This document shows positions 24,304 through 50,452 of a stretch of 64,000 bases of DNA, one piece after another; the stretch's first letter is position 1, and every line of letters starts with the position of its first letter. The notes below the pieces were generated by a model. It was not told where the DNA came from. It ran no database searches and worked only from the letters and a program-made list of their open reading frames with translations. Origin of the DNA: Mansonella perstans (taxonomy: Eukaryota > Nematoda > Chromadorea > Rhabditida > Onchocercidae); assembly GCA_037074765.1 (NCBI GenBank), contig JBAMDO010000108.1, positions 61,001 through 125,000 on the forward strand, given 5' to 3'. The translations under genes were made by a program, and so were the position numbers.

Positions 24304-24500
24304 GATAATACGAATACCGAGATTACTGGATGGGGGATTGATAACAATTGATACCGCCAACTGGTAATACTGTCACTGAGATTATTAGATGGGTGATTGG
24401 TAGCAACTGATACCGCCACTTGATAATACGACTGCCTGGTACTATTGGATGGGGGATTGATAGCAATTGATACCGCGCCAACTGAATACCAAAACTATTA
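24304..24500. repeat. degenerate ~64-bp tandem array, three copies
   Basis: Repeated blocks of the form attggatgggggattgata(g/a)caattgataccgcc at about 24324, 24388 and 24445, with substitutions and small indels. Unrelated in sequence to the 67-bp satellite 200 bases upstream. Confidence 0.8.
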
Positions 24501-25169
24501 GATTGGCACTACTGGATTCATTTCATTGAAATTCAGGACTGTCAAAAAAATAAAAGTCATTTTAAAACATAAGCAGTTCTCTTTTTTCAACAACAAACTT
24601 TTATTCCCAATGCTATCAATGTTTCTGCACTGCAAGTTAGTATGTCATATTTTGCAATTATCTTATCACCTTATCATTTATCATCATCTTTTATCAACTT
24701 GTCATATTTTATTATTATTTTATTCTTATTAATGTCCCATTTTGTTGCCACTTTATTCTATTTTTGCTTTGATGACAGAGAGAGAGAGAGAGAAGAATAT
24801 AGAATAGGATAAAATAGAATTGAGAATAAAGCAGAGCAAAAGGATAGTACTAAACCTTCAACAATTAGCCTAGGCTAAATTAAAACGCCCTGAAATATCT
24901 TTTCAAAATTTTTTTTTTTCCAAACATGTTTCGCTTCCAGTTGGCTCTAGGCTAGCTATATGTTGTCACCTGTAGTGCTTGTCTTTTTCTAATTTATAGA
25001 TTTTAATTAGAAGATAAGATAGGTATATTTGGCTATAATTTTCTCGCTTAATATAGCCTTAAGGGTAACAATGGCAAACTTTCAATAAGTATTCGTGAAA
25101 AAGCCTTAGCTATACGATGTTGTAAGTTCTATGTTCGATAGGTAAGTCTTTCAGAAAGAACTTGCGCAG

Positions 25170-28100
25170 ATGTCAAGCAATGTGCGGCGACGCAGTCGTA
25201 GGCTTCAGGAGAGAAATAAGACAAAACTAAATGATAAATCATGGACCAGTACGGATTTGTTGAGCAGCTCCGCGGCAGACTATGGTAAGTTAATCTAGTA
25301 TTTATTTTATAGTGACAAATAGTAGCATATAAATGTGAAGATTGAAGGATGCAGTACATTTTAAGTAATTTTGCATATTAAATTATTTAATTAGGTAGGA
25401 TTCATCGTTGGAATGAGAATTTAATTTGAGATGATCTTTTTTTAAATTTAATTTAATAATTTTTTTAATTTAAATTAAATTTAAATTTGAGATGTTTGAG
25501 ATAAATTTAATTTGAATCTGAGATAATTTTTTTAAAATTTAATTTAATAGGATTCATCGCTGGAATGAGAATTTAATTTGAGATATTTAGTAATTTGTCT
25601 TACGTGAAAAATAAAAAATGCAGAAAAGGACAGATATCCCAAAAGCAATTATTTTTAATTATACCTGAAATTAAATTAATTATCAAAGAACAAAAAATAT
25701 ACTAGCAAGAAAAAGTGATGAATAGAAGCAAAGTTAGCAGTTATCATTTAAGCGTAATCATGATTTAATAGATTTAATTTAACAGTTGATGTAATTTGTG
25801 CTTTGCTAATTTACTTTACCTAAACTATATCATTTTTTAGATATCGCAGAAAAGAGTGCTGCCTCTTCTTCCGGAAAAAAGACTAGAAAACGGAGTGGAA
25901 ATATTTCTAGTGCTAAAGATCAGTTGCAGAGTGCTGTGGTAAAGCAGATGGTGAGAGTTAAGAATATTAAACAGGATGGCAAGATGGTAAATAGAAATGC
26001 GATTAAAGAAACAAAACGAAAACGACAGTCTCCAGAGAAGTTGGTAGGCAAAACTGGCGAAATACAAAGTGAGTTTTCATATAGTTTTGAAGAGAAGATA
26101 TTGTAAATGTTAGTTATTTGTTTTCACTATTCTATGCTTATTCAATAAAGACAGTAGTACTGCCGGACGACGACTTTCACTCTTTCAGTTTCCATTTTTT
26201 CATCTGTTGATGAATTTTTAATATTTCCAGATTTTGAACCGAAAAAGAAGCTAAATAGAAAAGATGAAAAGTTAGAAGTCAAATCAGAAGCTGCACCCAG
26301 TTTATCATATGATGGAAATAGTTCTAATTGTTCGGATGATGACTGGGAAGATGTTGATGAGTTTGATTTCTGTAACAGCATTGTACCACCATCCACTATC
26401 GAAGTAACAATTAAAAAACCAAAAATGAAAGCAAAACAGGTGGAAACAGTGGAAGCTCGAAGAGCATCGTTTATTAAGCGACATGTTAATCAAGAACTTC
26501 GTAAACGACTAATCAATTGTCACAAGGTTTGTTTTTGTTGTTGCTTCGAAAGAGGCAGTTGAAATGATTAGTAAATGATATACTTGTTGGTTCTTTATCA
26601 TTGCCAAAGTAAATATTAATTTATAACGGATATTTTTTGCGCAAATACTAAAAGTGTCCGTTCTTTCAGTTATTTTTCCTAACATTAGCAACACGGTTGC
26701 CAAGAATCATAATTATTCAAATTACTTATAGATTTTAAATTCTTTTTTCAGATGCATTTACTTTGTTACATGGCACATTTGCGTATATGGATACGCTTAT
26801 TGCTACGTGAGCAATATTTGGTATTACTGTGTTTATCGGTTATACCCGAACAACTTATCTCGGCAGTTTGTTCTAATTTTGATGTTGCAGCAGCAGAAAA
26901 ACTCCTTTATTGGTTCAAAACAGCTTACCAACCAGCAAAAAAAATTTATGAGGCCACGGATGACTTTAATAATGCGCAGGTTTTGTTTTCGTGAATCTAG
27001 AAGTCGGTTCGTTAGAAATAATAAAGCATACTACTATATCAAGGTCTATTCCAAAATGTGAAGATTATTGAGTTCCTGGTCATCTATATTTAATGTTCGT
27101 AGTACGAATTGTTCGGAAGAATTAATACCAAAAGTTTTCTAATTCCACTTTCGTAAAATTACATAATCATTTTAAAATTAAGCTTCTTTTTCTTCAGATG
27201 TATCGACTGGAGGAATTAATTGCTGCGAAGTCCTATGAAACCGATAAGGATTTAGCATCTGTAAAATTTATTTTAAAATGACATAATAATCTCTATAACT
27301 TTTTACTTTTTCTAATAATTTTTTAGAAATTAAAACTTGAGAAACCGAAGTACAAAAATGGTTGGTGATTTTGTCTTTTTCTTAGTTTTCATGAATAATT
27401 CTTTTTTCTTTACTTTTTTAGTTTAATGGTGAATAATAGAATACACAAAAAATGTGAATGCTTATTTTTGACATTTTGGTCCACTATGGCATATTTTCCT
27501 TAACATTTCAAAAGTCAAGCGGCATTTATCGTGTATTTGTAGTAATAAAAAAAGTAGTTAGCAGTTCGGAGATGACTATAACTTATTTGATCATTTGATT
27601 CATATCATTTCATTTTCTATTTTATAACTTATTTTTAGCTCCTGTTTTTGCATCTGATTGCTTTGAAACAAACAGCTCGCATTTGTTTGTCATGCCAGCC
27701 AATGCCGTTCAAACTGGTACTTTTTCTTTTTTGTTTTTTGTTATAGCTAATATAAGCATGTAGATGAACACAATATTATTTACTGAACTATTCAGACAAG
27801 TAGCGTTCAATGTATTTCTTTAAAAGATCGCACCAGTTATCACTTTTTAAAATGCATTTTTAAATTTTTTTTGGAAAAAAATGAAACCATTACTTGAAAA
27901 AGTTTCAGATAATGCGACAACAGTCTTCGGAAGTAGTTGAATCTCTTATCAATTATTATGGATCAAGAAAGCTTTCAGCTGACGATTATATGGAATGGCC
28001 GCTAAAACTGGAAGAGACGGTAAAAAAAATTGTACTCTTTGATGTCGAACATCAAGATGGAAGTGCATCAATTGGCAAGCAGAGTCTGAAAAGGAATTAT

Positions 28101-31100
28101 TGGGTGGAATTTTGGGATGAAAATTCACGGCGCTGGATATGTAATATATATATATATTTTTTAAGCATTTACTCAGTGCAGTTTAAGGAAACTGTTTGTT
28201 TTCATTGTAGAAACTTGATTATTTACTTATGGCTTGGATATCTTTGAATCAATTACTTACCTTTTTCGTATTTCAGGCTTGGATCCATGGACCGAATCGG
28301 TTGATGAGCCAGAAACGATAGAAGCTAATGCTGATTCACCTATGCATTACGTCCTTTGTATCGATAACGGCAAATTTCATCGATTTTTTTTTGAGCAATT
28401 TGACTATCTGTTTTGATCATATCACTTGTTTTACAACGTTTACAAAATTGATCTTTTCATTCACTAATATTAGATGATTTTAAATGAAATAACTTATTAG
28501 ATAACTTTAAATTAAAAGACGTATTATATAACTTTAAATTAAATAATTTATTAGATAACTTTAAGATTCTGTTTTGTAATTTGCATGGTAGATAGAAGAT
28601 CTTATCTGTAACTGGGATAAGTTTAGACTTTATTTCAAACTTCATTTTCAGAATATGGAATGCGTGATGTAACAGCACGTTATGCTTCCAAATATCTGAC
28701 ACCTGCATTTCGACGATTGCGGGTGAACCAAGACTGGTGGAATGATACAGTAGAGGTTATTGTTGACCTAAAGCACTTATCATGGAACATTGTAATTCTT
28801 TGAATTCTTTTTACAACTTACCACTAACTTTTAGTTATATCAGAGTAGAAATGAAATGCGTGAGCGACTCGAAGATATTGCAATCCAGGAATATCTCTTC
28901 TCCAAACCAAAACCAGCATCAGTAGCAGAATACAAAAATCACCCATTGTAAGTACATAGTTTCTTTTTTTATTATATAACAGAAGACTATTTAAATAAAT
29001 TAGATCTTAAATCATTCAGTAACTGGATAGCGTCAGCACTGAATGCGTAGCATGCTGATTTATAACTTCAAATATTGTAGTCGAATAAGCCAAATCTAAA
29101 TGATAGAAATATGGCGAGTTATCATCGTTTGGAAGTATAAATTTTATGTTACTCTAAATATAAGATATTTTATGTAATTGTTTAGTGACAAAAAATGTGG
29201 AAGATTTAGTAATGTTTATTGTTTTTACCCTTTATTAATTAAGGCATTGGCACAAAAAATCGTTATTTCACGGATTCATTTCTCAATTTTTCTTTTTTAG
29301 GTATGTATTGGAAAAGGATTTATCCAAATATGAAGCAATATATCCAGAAAATCAACAACCTGTGGGGCAAATTAAGGAATTCAATATCTATCCAAGAAGT
29401 TCAGTTCATAGACTTGATGGTACTATAAACTGGATGAAGCAACTTCGATCGATTAAAGTGAATTCAATCAATTTTGTAAAATGCTTGCAAAATCTTTTTT
29501 GCTTTTTTTTGTTATATTTTAATTTTATCATATTACAGCCTAACGAAAAGCCATATAGAGTTGTACAGAAGAGGTCCTGTAGTCGTGCGTCATCAGAATA
29601 TGGTGCACCGAAAACTGTTGATTTGTACGGTCGATGGCAAACGATGCCATATGTCACCCCGAAAATTGTTGATGTAAAAATTTTAATTTTTTGTTGTCTT
29701 TTAATAGTAACTAATGAAAGTAGGTGAAAGAAAAGATAATTCTCAATGCTTCTATTTGTAATATGAACTTCGAACTCTGTATCTTATTTCACTAAACTAT
29801 TCCGTTATAATTTTTACTGCTTTTTTCTTCACTTTTTTAAAAACAATTTTAACAATCAATATGACATATTTATATGAAGAAACAAGGTTAATTGTGTAAA
29901 TGAATTAGTCAGATCTCAGATTTCCTCTTTTCATTTCTGCTTTCTCAGGGTCGTGTGCCTTGCAATGAATTTGGTAATATATATGTCTATCAGAGCAGTA
30001 TGGTACCAGATGGTTGTGTACATTTGCAGCTGAATGGATTGGTAGCTATAGCTCGCCAGCTTGGTATTCATTGTGTTCCGGCGGTTGTGGGATGGAATCA
30101 CTGTAGAGGAGGCACTCATCCCATGTCAGTTGATTGTTCGTCCATGAGGCTTGAAGTTTTCAAGGCTGTTGGTTAAGATTATTGCTAAATGGTTAAGCTT
30201 TAAAAAAATACCACTCTTTCAAAACAGGAAATGCAATTTATATATATAACTGTTAGAAGCTAACAGTTATATTTTTCTCTGTTTTCCAAAAAAAAGCTAA
30301 AAAAATATTCTTTAGTTCTGCAATTTTATTCTCAATATTTGTGAGGTAATATCAAGGATTTTCTGCTGTAACTTTCCAAAAAAAAATTTGATAACCTTAG
30401 ATTGATGTAGGTAGTATCAATTGGATTTGATATGTGCCGTAAACCTGAAGTATGAAGAGTTTGGTTGATTAAATTACGTGAGTCATTCTTCCTAATTTTG
30501 ATAAACGTACTAGTGGAACCAACTTATCTATCTAAAAGTAGTTGCAGTCTCGACGGTTGCGTAGTTTTGAAAGAGCATGAAAATGAACTTCGAGAAGCTT
30601 GGTTGAAGCAGTATGATAAAAAGAAAATGGCTGCGAAACTGGTTGGTTAAACAGCTTTTTACTCTAGGATTTCATTTTCTGCTTCTCTCAAAAAAAGAGG
30701 CGGAACTGAAACAAGAAAAAAGCTACAATTATTGTGAATATAAAATTTCCAGAAACGAACACAGCGAGCTTTGAAAAACTGGCGGAGGTTAATGAAGGGA
30801 TTGCTAACGTTGAAAAAAGTGCGCGCTAAATTTGCTTCCAAGGATTCACGTTTGTTGGTAGGATTTGCTGTTTCTATGTTATACAGTTCATTATACTCTA
30901 TTATGTTGTGCAATTTACTGCTGTAGTTTTTGTCACTTTTGCAAGGATATGTTATTCTTTTTAAGTATTGTTCGTTTTTTGGGTTGATATTTGTTAAAAA
31001 ATTGGAAAACTTTTTTTATTATATTCCGTTTCTATCGTGAATTCAAGGACTAATTCAATATATGCTCTAGCTTTCCCAAATAATTAACAAGTTTTATAAT

Positions 31101-31395
31101 TAAATAGCAGTCATTTTTTGATTTGAGTGGACTATAAACGCTGTATTATTGCTTTCACCTACGGATCATTCATTTAGTCTATTAATAATTAGATAGAACA
31201 TCAACCATTTTACTTTTACTGCTATTTTAAAATTTTCCGACGCATATTCAGTTATTCAATTTACAGCATGTTGACGAAAAGTTGGAGGATAATGAAAAAG
31301 TTGAGAAGGACACGACAATAATAACTGATAATGCAGAAGCATTTGCTTGGCCGCCAACTGTATATAGTTTGCCACATTTTAATCCGAAATCATAA
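25170..31395 (+). CDS. xpc-1: XPC/Rad4 nucleotide-excision-repair damage sensor
   Basis: Sixteen exons: 25170-25284, 25841-26068, 26231-26526, 26752-26979, 27198-27260, 27639-27716, 27909-28140, 28277-28369, 28652-28755, 28835-28947, 29301-29457, 29539-29673, 29949-30124, 30548-30641, 30753-30857, 31267-31395; 781 aa, all phases closed. XPC/Rad4 binds helix-distorting DNA lesions with Rad23/HR23 and centrin and starts global-genome repair by recruiting TFIIH. A basic, disordered N-terminus (1-150) and an acidic DDDWEDVDEFDF patch precede the transglutaminase-like fold (KMHLLCYMAHLRIW, ~213; LLFLHLIALKQTARICLSCQPMPFK, ~311-335; KRNYWVEFWDENSRRWIC, ~396-413). The BHD1-3 region follows: NHPLYVLEKDLSKYEAIYPE (BHD1), LYGRWQTMPYVTP (BHD2), and GRVPCNEFGNIYVYQ...THPILDGCVVL (BHD3). 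The tail is KR-rich, as in human. A ctttcag acceptor lies 15 bases before the ATG. Exon 8 ends with a GC, not GT, donor. Confidence 0.95.
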
Positions 31396-31799
31396 TTGAT
31401 TTATGCTGACAATCATTGAAGATAAATATCGGCAAACATCTAAATTTCAAAAAATGAAATCAATTATTTCTCCCTCCTCTCCCAAAAAAAAAATCTCAAA
31501 ATATCATAACTTTTGAAATCCAAATAAATTTTTTTTTAAAGATTTTTCAGTTTTTTGTTTAAATCTTTTACATTTTTTTAAGTGTATAAATTGTTTCTTA
31601 ACCATTTTCTATAGTATTATTATTTTTTTCTTTTTTTTAAAGAAGTTATCTTCCCCTGGAATTACATTTTAATATGTTGACCTCATTAGTATGTGTCATC
31701 TCATTGCACTTTCTTTGAAATGAAATTTTGAGAATACGGACAATTTTTCGCTTTATTATTTAATTTTAAAGCTAATTTCTTGTTTATATGTATATAATG

Positions 31800-32140
31800 C
31801 GTTGCTTTTTTATCTTATACTTTACCATTTTATATTTTCCCATCTTATACTTTCTCTTTCTCATTTTTATCTTATACTTTCCCATTCACTTCTCCTGTTT
31901 AGAAATGTATAGGAATTGTACCCGTTATGTTAGTAAATTTTGCTTATTTCTTATCATGGTAATCGTTTCATTATTTAAATTTAAAGCTAAAAAATTTCTT
32001 GCTTTTATCTATATAGTACATTGTTCTTTCATTTTATACTCTTCCCATTTTGGTTAGTTTCATTTCTCCTGTTTAGAAATATATAAGAATTCTATCAGTC
32101 AATTTTTTGACTAACATAACGGGTAAGTTATATCTTCTTT
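31800..32140. repeat. two-copy imperfect direct repeat, ~175 bp
   Basis: Both copies contain ttatacttt.cccatt, ctcctgtttagaaat(g/a)tata, then an aattgta/attcta segment and the words cattttatactc and tttaaatttaaagctaa. Divergence is too high for recent duplication. Confidence 0.6.
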
Positions 32141-32705
32141 TATCGTGGTAATTTTTGCTTGCCTTTGAAGTAATTCTGTTTTCAAATTCATATACAGTTA
32201 TTTTTTTCTTGAACAATAACAGTGCATCATACATTGCTATATTTTTTTTATGGAAAAGTAAATAAAAATTGCTGCAAAAACAATAGTATTGATCGAATCA
32301 GCTCCATAATTTATCAAAATATTCAAATTCAAATTTCAGGAAATAAAATAATACGTAAAATTGGATAGCTTAGAATCATGAGAATCCAAGCAAAACATTT
32401 GTAAAAACTTTTTGTGATAGTGGAAAGTATGATATGATTAAGAGAATTTTAGTTCAGTTGGCGTTTTTTTTTTTTTTTAAACTGTCTTAAGTAATAAAGA
32501 AACTGCTCGTGGAATAATTCATTATTTGTTGAAGTAATCTATTAATGGGTATGGATAAAGAAGTGCGGAAAAAAAAAACTTTTGCTAATTAATTTGAACC
32601 CACCGATCAGTTTTTGATTAATTTGAGTCAAACAATCATTGACAACAATGGGAAATTGAATTGCATGGCGGGACTTCGCTAAATTTAAATTTTTGAATAA
32701 ATTTT

Positions 32706-35669
<2,964 letters not shown>

Positions 35670-36604
35670 CTCGATAAATGAAGCTTTGGTTTTTTTTGCT
35701 GACTCACATTCGACATTTACAAATAACAAATTTACTATCAATAATAATTTTTTTTTGAATTTTTATCTCATATTTGTTATGTTAATTTGATTAGAGGCCA
35801 GGATAAATATCCAGTATAATTCTTTTTTTTTATTAAATGGAGCAATGTAAATAGGGTTGTATATGATAAATTATACAGCACAAACTTTCATTTCGGGAAG
35901 AAAAAAGTAGTGATAGATATATTGAATCAATTGAAATAGATCCGATTTTCAATGTTGAAATAATCTTGACGTATAACATGATTGTATGTGATGAGTTAAT
36001 GATGAGTTAAAATTGTGAAAAGATATCAAAGCTGATTTGAATTCTGTATGTCTGAGCTTGCCATTAAATGATCATATTTCATGTTATCTGTCCATATATT
36101 TTGAATTATCCTAAGTAAAATATTACAGGAACTTGTATTTTTTGCTTAATAAAGTCAAAAAGTAACTGAATTGGCTAGTAGGACTGGAATAGAAAAGAAA
36201 TGAAAGTTAATTTGCAGAAAACTTATAAGGAAATTTTAGAAATGATTTTTTTTTAATATCAAAAGCAAAGCATACACACAGCAAAAATCCCGCATAATCA
36301 TATAAAATATTGAACCAGTGTTATTCATCACTGGTTAATTAATTCTAATTAATGTCACTAATTGCAATTTTTTATTTCTATTTCATTCATCATGATCATC
36401 TTTTCATTTTAACTTTGCATCCTCGCTAAATATTAACATATTATACTGTAATGGATATAGTATTATCTTTTTAGCTTCTTGTATAAGCGCTTAAGAATAA
36501 GCCTTTTGTAGTGCAACTATCGAAAAATAATCAAGTAATTATTAAAAGAATATTGAAAGAAGGCCAATACTGTCTGCAAAATTTATGCAAACAATAGAAC
36601 TTAG

Positions 36605-36740
36605 AGAATGATTCCTTCAGAAAGTAGCAATTTGAAGGATTACTCTGGAAAGTAGGGAGCTGGAAGAATGATTATTTCAGGACGTGTGGATTTGAAGAAT
36701 GGTTACTTCAGAAAATGGAAATTTGAAGAATGATTCCTCT
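36605..36740. repeat. ~36-bp tandem repeat, four copies
   Basis: Units such as gaatgattccttcagaaagt(a)gcaatttga recur about every 33-40 bases with substitutions. Confidence 0.75.
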
Positions 36741-37986
36741 AAATTTAATTAATTTTTCCACAATAATTTAAAAGAAAAATTTTAATTTTAGAAATAAGAT
36801 AAAATAATTAAGTTAAATCTTGCAGGAAACAGAACTAAATTGAATTCTGATTAATTTTCTGATTAAAATTTTACCCTAAAGGAGCAAAGGAAAAGAAGTT
36901 TTGTACTATGAAAAAATCAAAAAAACCAAATGTTATCATGAAAACTTTATTCTACATAAAAATTGTTATTTGAAAAAAAAACAACAATACAGTATGCTAT
37001 GATGATTATTTGATAGAAAAATTTACATATCAAATTTCATTCATTTCAATTTTACATGCAACCACTGCTGTTTCGCAAATCATTTAGATATTTCAGATCT
37101 TGTACTACATTATTAGATCAATTTTCCATTGCGGAAATCGAAATGATTGAATTTAATTCGGATTGAAATCGAAATGATTATTTGAATTGACAGGAAGGAA
37201 ACGACAAAATAGTGATAATTGTGTGTATGTGTGTGTGATTTGTTGAAAAATGAACGAAACAACAGTTTGAATTTGGGTAGACGGATGATGATAAATCCTT
37301 TTTACCCAAATTCAGTGGGAATAGTATTTTAGACAATGATATTTTTGTGTTATTAATTTAGGGGTGCAATAGACGTGGGAAAAAGGGAAGGGATTGATAC
37401 ATGTGATAATGCAATATGACTACATCTTTGTTTGTGAAATTTAAAAGAAAGAAAAATGATGAAAGTTCGGAATGTGTATAGGAGGTAAAGATCATTTCAA
37501 TTAATATTACATCTTTCAATCTTCTAATAGTTACTATTTATAGATGAGCAAAGAAAAGAATAAGTAAATAAGTAAGCGAATGACTTGCTGATATTTTTTC
37601 AGATCATTACTTTTTGATGTAAATTAAAAGTTTTACCTATTAATGACTCTCATTCGATTATACCTAATTCATTGATTTGACCTATTCATTCATTTTAAAT
37701 TTCTGGAATTCTCACTTCTCTTTTCTTTGTTTTACTTTTCTCTTCGTTTTTATTTTTGTTCATTTTTGTATTTCGTTTTTGTTTTATTTTCATTTAGATA
37801 CAGACGATAAATTCTCACTTTGAAATCTGAAATTTGAAAAACTTTTTTTTCAGAAACTTTGCAAACTATTTGTTTGTCACAATTTGATCAGAGTATTATT
37901 ATCATTGCTACGAATTATTCTACACAAATCTAATTGTTGAATAAAAACTTTCTATCAATTCTATCAAAAATATCACATCAGTGCTG

Positions 37987-47325
<9,339 letters not shown>

Positions 47326-47337
<12 letters not shown>

Positions 47338-47760
47338 AAATTATATCATTAATTTAAAATGTTACATCTTCAAAACTCTCTTTTTCTCTTTTTCTCTTTC
47401 TCGTTGTTAAAAAAGTACGGAATTTCTTTCTCGAAATATTTTTTATCGACTTTTTGCTGTCGATTAAAGTATTTTCAAGGAAACTTCCGGAAAGATGATC
47501 AGAAATAAAAATTATATCATCAATTTAAAATGTTACACCTTTCAATACTCTCTCTCTCTTTCTCCTTGTTAAAAAGTTAAGGAATTTTTTTTTGAAATAT
47601 TTCTGGTCGACTTTTGGCTGTTGATTAAAGTATTTTCAAGGAAACTTCCGGAAAAATGATCAAAAATAAAAATTATATCATTAATTTAAAATGTTACATC
47701 TTTCAATACTCTTTCTCTTTCTCCTTGTTAAAGAAATTTTTTTTTTTGGGAGGAATATTT
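47326..47760. repeat. ~165-bp tandem repeat spanning the peroxidase stop codon
   Basis: The word gatcaaaaataaaaattata starts at 47326 (where it includes the last codons and TAA), 47497 and 47658, spacing 171 and 161. Each copy carries a CT-rich stretch, then cgacttttngctgtngatta and ttttcaaggaaacttccgga. Copies 2 and 3 are downstream, in the 3' UTR or beyond. Confidence 0.9.
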
Positions 47761-49199
47761 TTGGTTGACTTTCCGCTAATCGATTAAAGTAATTAAAAAA
47801 TTAAAACTAATCGATTAACGCTAATCGATTGTTAAAGTTCCAAGAAGTTTGGGCATTTTGGCTTTGAAATGGATAAGCAAAATTGTAAAATTGAAAAAAT
47901 AAGTAAAGTTGAACGAATAAGTGTAAGTTTGATAGTGCTTACTTTTTTTAAGAATTGTTCGAGAATAAAAAAACGATTAAATAAATTTGTAACGCATGAA
48001 ATGAAATTGATAAACTTAATTATACAATTGATTTTATGAAAAGTTGCCATTTCAAATTAATTGACAACAAAATATTCCATTTTTATAGTAGTACTGTTAT
48101 GTTGCTGTTTTAGAAATTCAATTTCTTCTTTTGTATGTATTTACAACAAATTTAAATATAACTGAATTGCAAATACTTAAATGTTATAAACGAATAAAAT
48201 ATTCTCCTTCTCATTTATTTTAAATTTGATTAATGAAATTTCTGGAAAAACATTAAATTTCAAATCTTTTCCAGTTATTAATTAAGGTGGAACTGTTCTG
48301 TTACTTAAATTTCAAACCTTTTTCACTCACTAATTAAGATGGAAGTATTCTATCTATCTCAATGGTTTTGATTATCTTTGAACAGTAAAGAATACTTTCA
48401 GCAAAAATTTATGGTAGGTAACTTGAAAACTTAAAAATTGTTTAAAGAGATCAAAAATCATGTTTGTGATATATAGGCTGACTTGATAAACTAATAATAG
48501 TTATCTTTTTGATTTTATTTTAATATAACAATGGCTATCAAATAAATGTGTTGAAGGAATTGATTGGTTGTTATTGATTTCTAAATGTATTTTTGCATGC
48601 GGAAAACTTGGCTTAAATCTTAATACTTACTTTAAATGAAACTAATCATTGGTTTAGTTATGCTGCATTAGAAATTATTTTTATGGCTATTAATTAAACC
48701 ATTTCGCAGAAAATTAATTTGTACTTGTTTAACTTAATTAACTGATTTTTCATGTGGATATTTAAATACATGTATTTTGAAAAATTTTCAAAAATTTGTA
48801 AAAATTTTTAAAAATCAAAAATTGTATCTGTTACATTTATTGAGTCATTCAAAATCGATGAATGGAAATGGAAACTGAGGCAAAATGAAAAATATCAAAA
48901 AGAGTGATTGGATAAGTGACAGTTAAATTTTCATTCTTTTGATAATAATGAAAATGGAGGGGATTTTCGTTTTTGAAAAATTTACCAAAAGGACATATAT
49001 GAAAAATGAAGAAAATGTTCATTCTAACGAAATGTTTCCGGGCTGTTGTTATTTACAATATTTCTTTTTTTTTTTTGACAGACAGAAATTCTAATTGGCA
49101 TCAAATTTTAAATAATTAATCTTTGGTTTACATTATTATTCAGCTTGCTACATAAGCAAAAGTATCATTTAGATGTTTTCGATACAAAAAATAAATTTG

Positions 49200-49640
49200 A
49201 TATTAAATGTAAAGAAAACCATCAGGAAGAAATATTTATCATCTATACAAATAATGATAATTGCAAGATTCATTTTCCTTGCAAATCACAGTAGTCACAA
49301 ATAATATTTATTGTATGCGCAAATAATGATGATTGAAATATTTATCATTTATCCAAAGAACTATACAAACAGTTGCAATATTCATTATCTGTACAAGAAA
49401 CGATAATTGTAGTATGTAAAGTTAAAATAATTGCAATATTTATAATTTCTGCAAGTCAACAACAGTCATAATACTTATTATCAGCGCTAATAAGTTTATT
49501 TATAATATTTACTATTGGTGCAAGCAGCGATAATTGCAATATTTATTATCTACAATATTGCATAAATAATGATAATCGTAATATTATCTATGCAAATAAC
49601 GATAATTGTGATATTTGCTATTCATACAAATAAGTAACGG
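49200..49640. repeat. degenerate AT tandem repeat
   Basis: Roughly a dozen loose copies of (c/a)aaataatgataattgcaatatttatta-like words at irregular spacing. Confidence 0.6.
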
Positions 49641-50416
49641 TAATTGTATTGTTTTAAAATGTCGAAATGTTGATTTTTACAGTACTTTTGAATTGAATAA
49701 TTATTAGGCATATGTTCAAAAACTGCAACTGTATGACAACATAAGAGAGCATCAGTGAAATAAGTTGAAAGTAAATTTTTGTGTAAAACTAAAAAAAAAT
49801 ATGAACTGAAACAAATTGATGCCACGATGAACTCAAACGGATGTACGAAGGCAACATATTGCTACACAGGTGAAGAAATTTAACCAAAAACAATTTTTTT
49901 TTTTAAATTTTAAATCTATAATAGTAATATATTGCACTGTCAAAAATGCTACAATTTCCATTTTTAATTATTTTTTTTTAACGAATTGCTGCAAAGAATA
50001 CTTTATTAATAATAACATATAAAATTAAACGATAATAAAATCGATTAATTTTTTCTTTTATATAAAATTTCGCTCAATTTTACAATGTGTCAAATATTTA
50101 TGACAATAATCCACTTTAGAAATTATATGTGTATATATGTATGACAATAATCTCAAATATTTATGATAATAATCTCTTTTAGAAAATTATAGTCCAGAAA
50201 ATGATTAAGCTATTATTATTTTACACATGTGGCAATTATAGTTCAAAAAATTGTTGTGCCAATTATTTTATGCAGTCAATAAAACATGTTGAAAATTTGA
50301 GTTCGTTAAGCAGCTGTTCGTCATGCAACAATTTTAATTATCATCAATTAAAATTTTTTCACATCAGCAGAAAAACATCGAACAAATGTCAGCAACACTG
50401 AGTGGGCGCTTAATTT

Positions 50417-50417
<1 letters not shown>

Positions 50418-50451
<34 letters not shown>
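50418..50451. repeat. poly-A tract
   Basis: A run of about 33 A bases on the + strand, broken only near its end. It directly follows a small open frame (50201-50401), which could suggest a retroposed sequence, but no target-site duplication was found. Confidence 0.8.

Positions 50452-50452
<1 letters not shown>

Larger units (their letters stand above)
23418..25169. other. interval between URM1 and XPC
   Basis: 1.75 kb with no coding evidence. It contains the five-copy 67-bp satellite (23757-24095), a second degenerate array (24304-24500), a GA run (~24776-24795) and a perfect 14-base palindrome ttagcctaggctaa (~24865-24880). Confidence 0.65.

Noticed and set aside
27330..27365. Possible micro-exon in XPC (KLKLEKPKYKN)
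   Set aside because: Length is not a multiple of three and the flanking exons (ending 27260, starting 27639) already join in phase with good family similarity.
50201..50401. 66-residue frame with six cysteines (MIKLLLFYTC...), possibly a small secreted peptide
   Set aside because: The hydrophobic start is too short for a convincing signal peptide, the cysteine spacing fits no family I know, and it is followed by a long poly-A in a repeat-rich gene desert.
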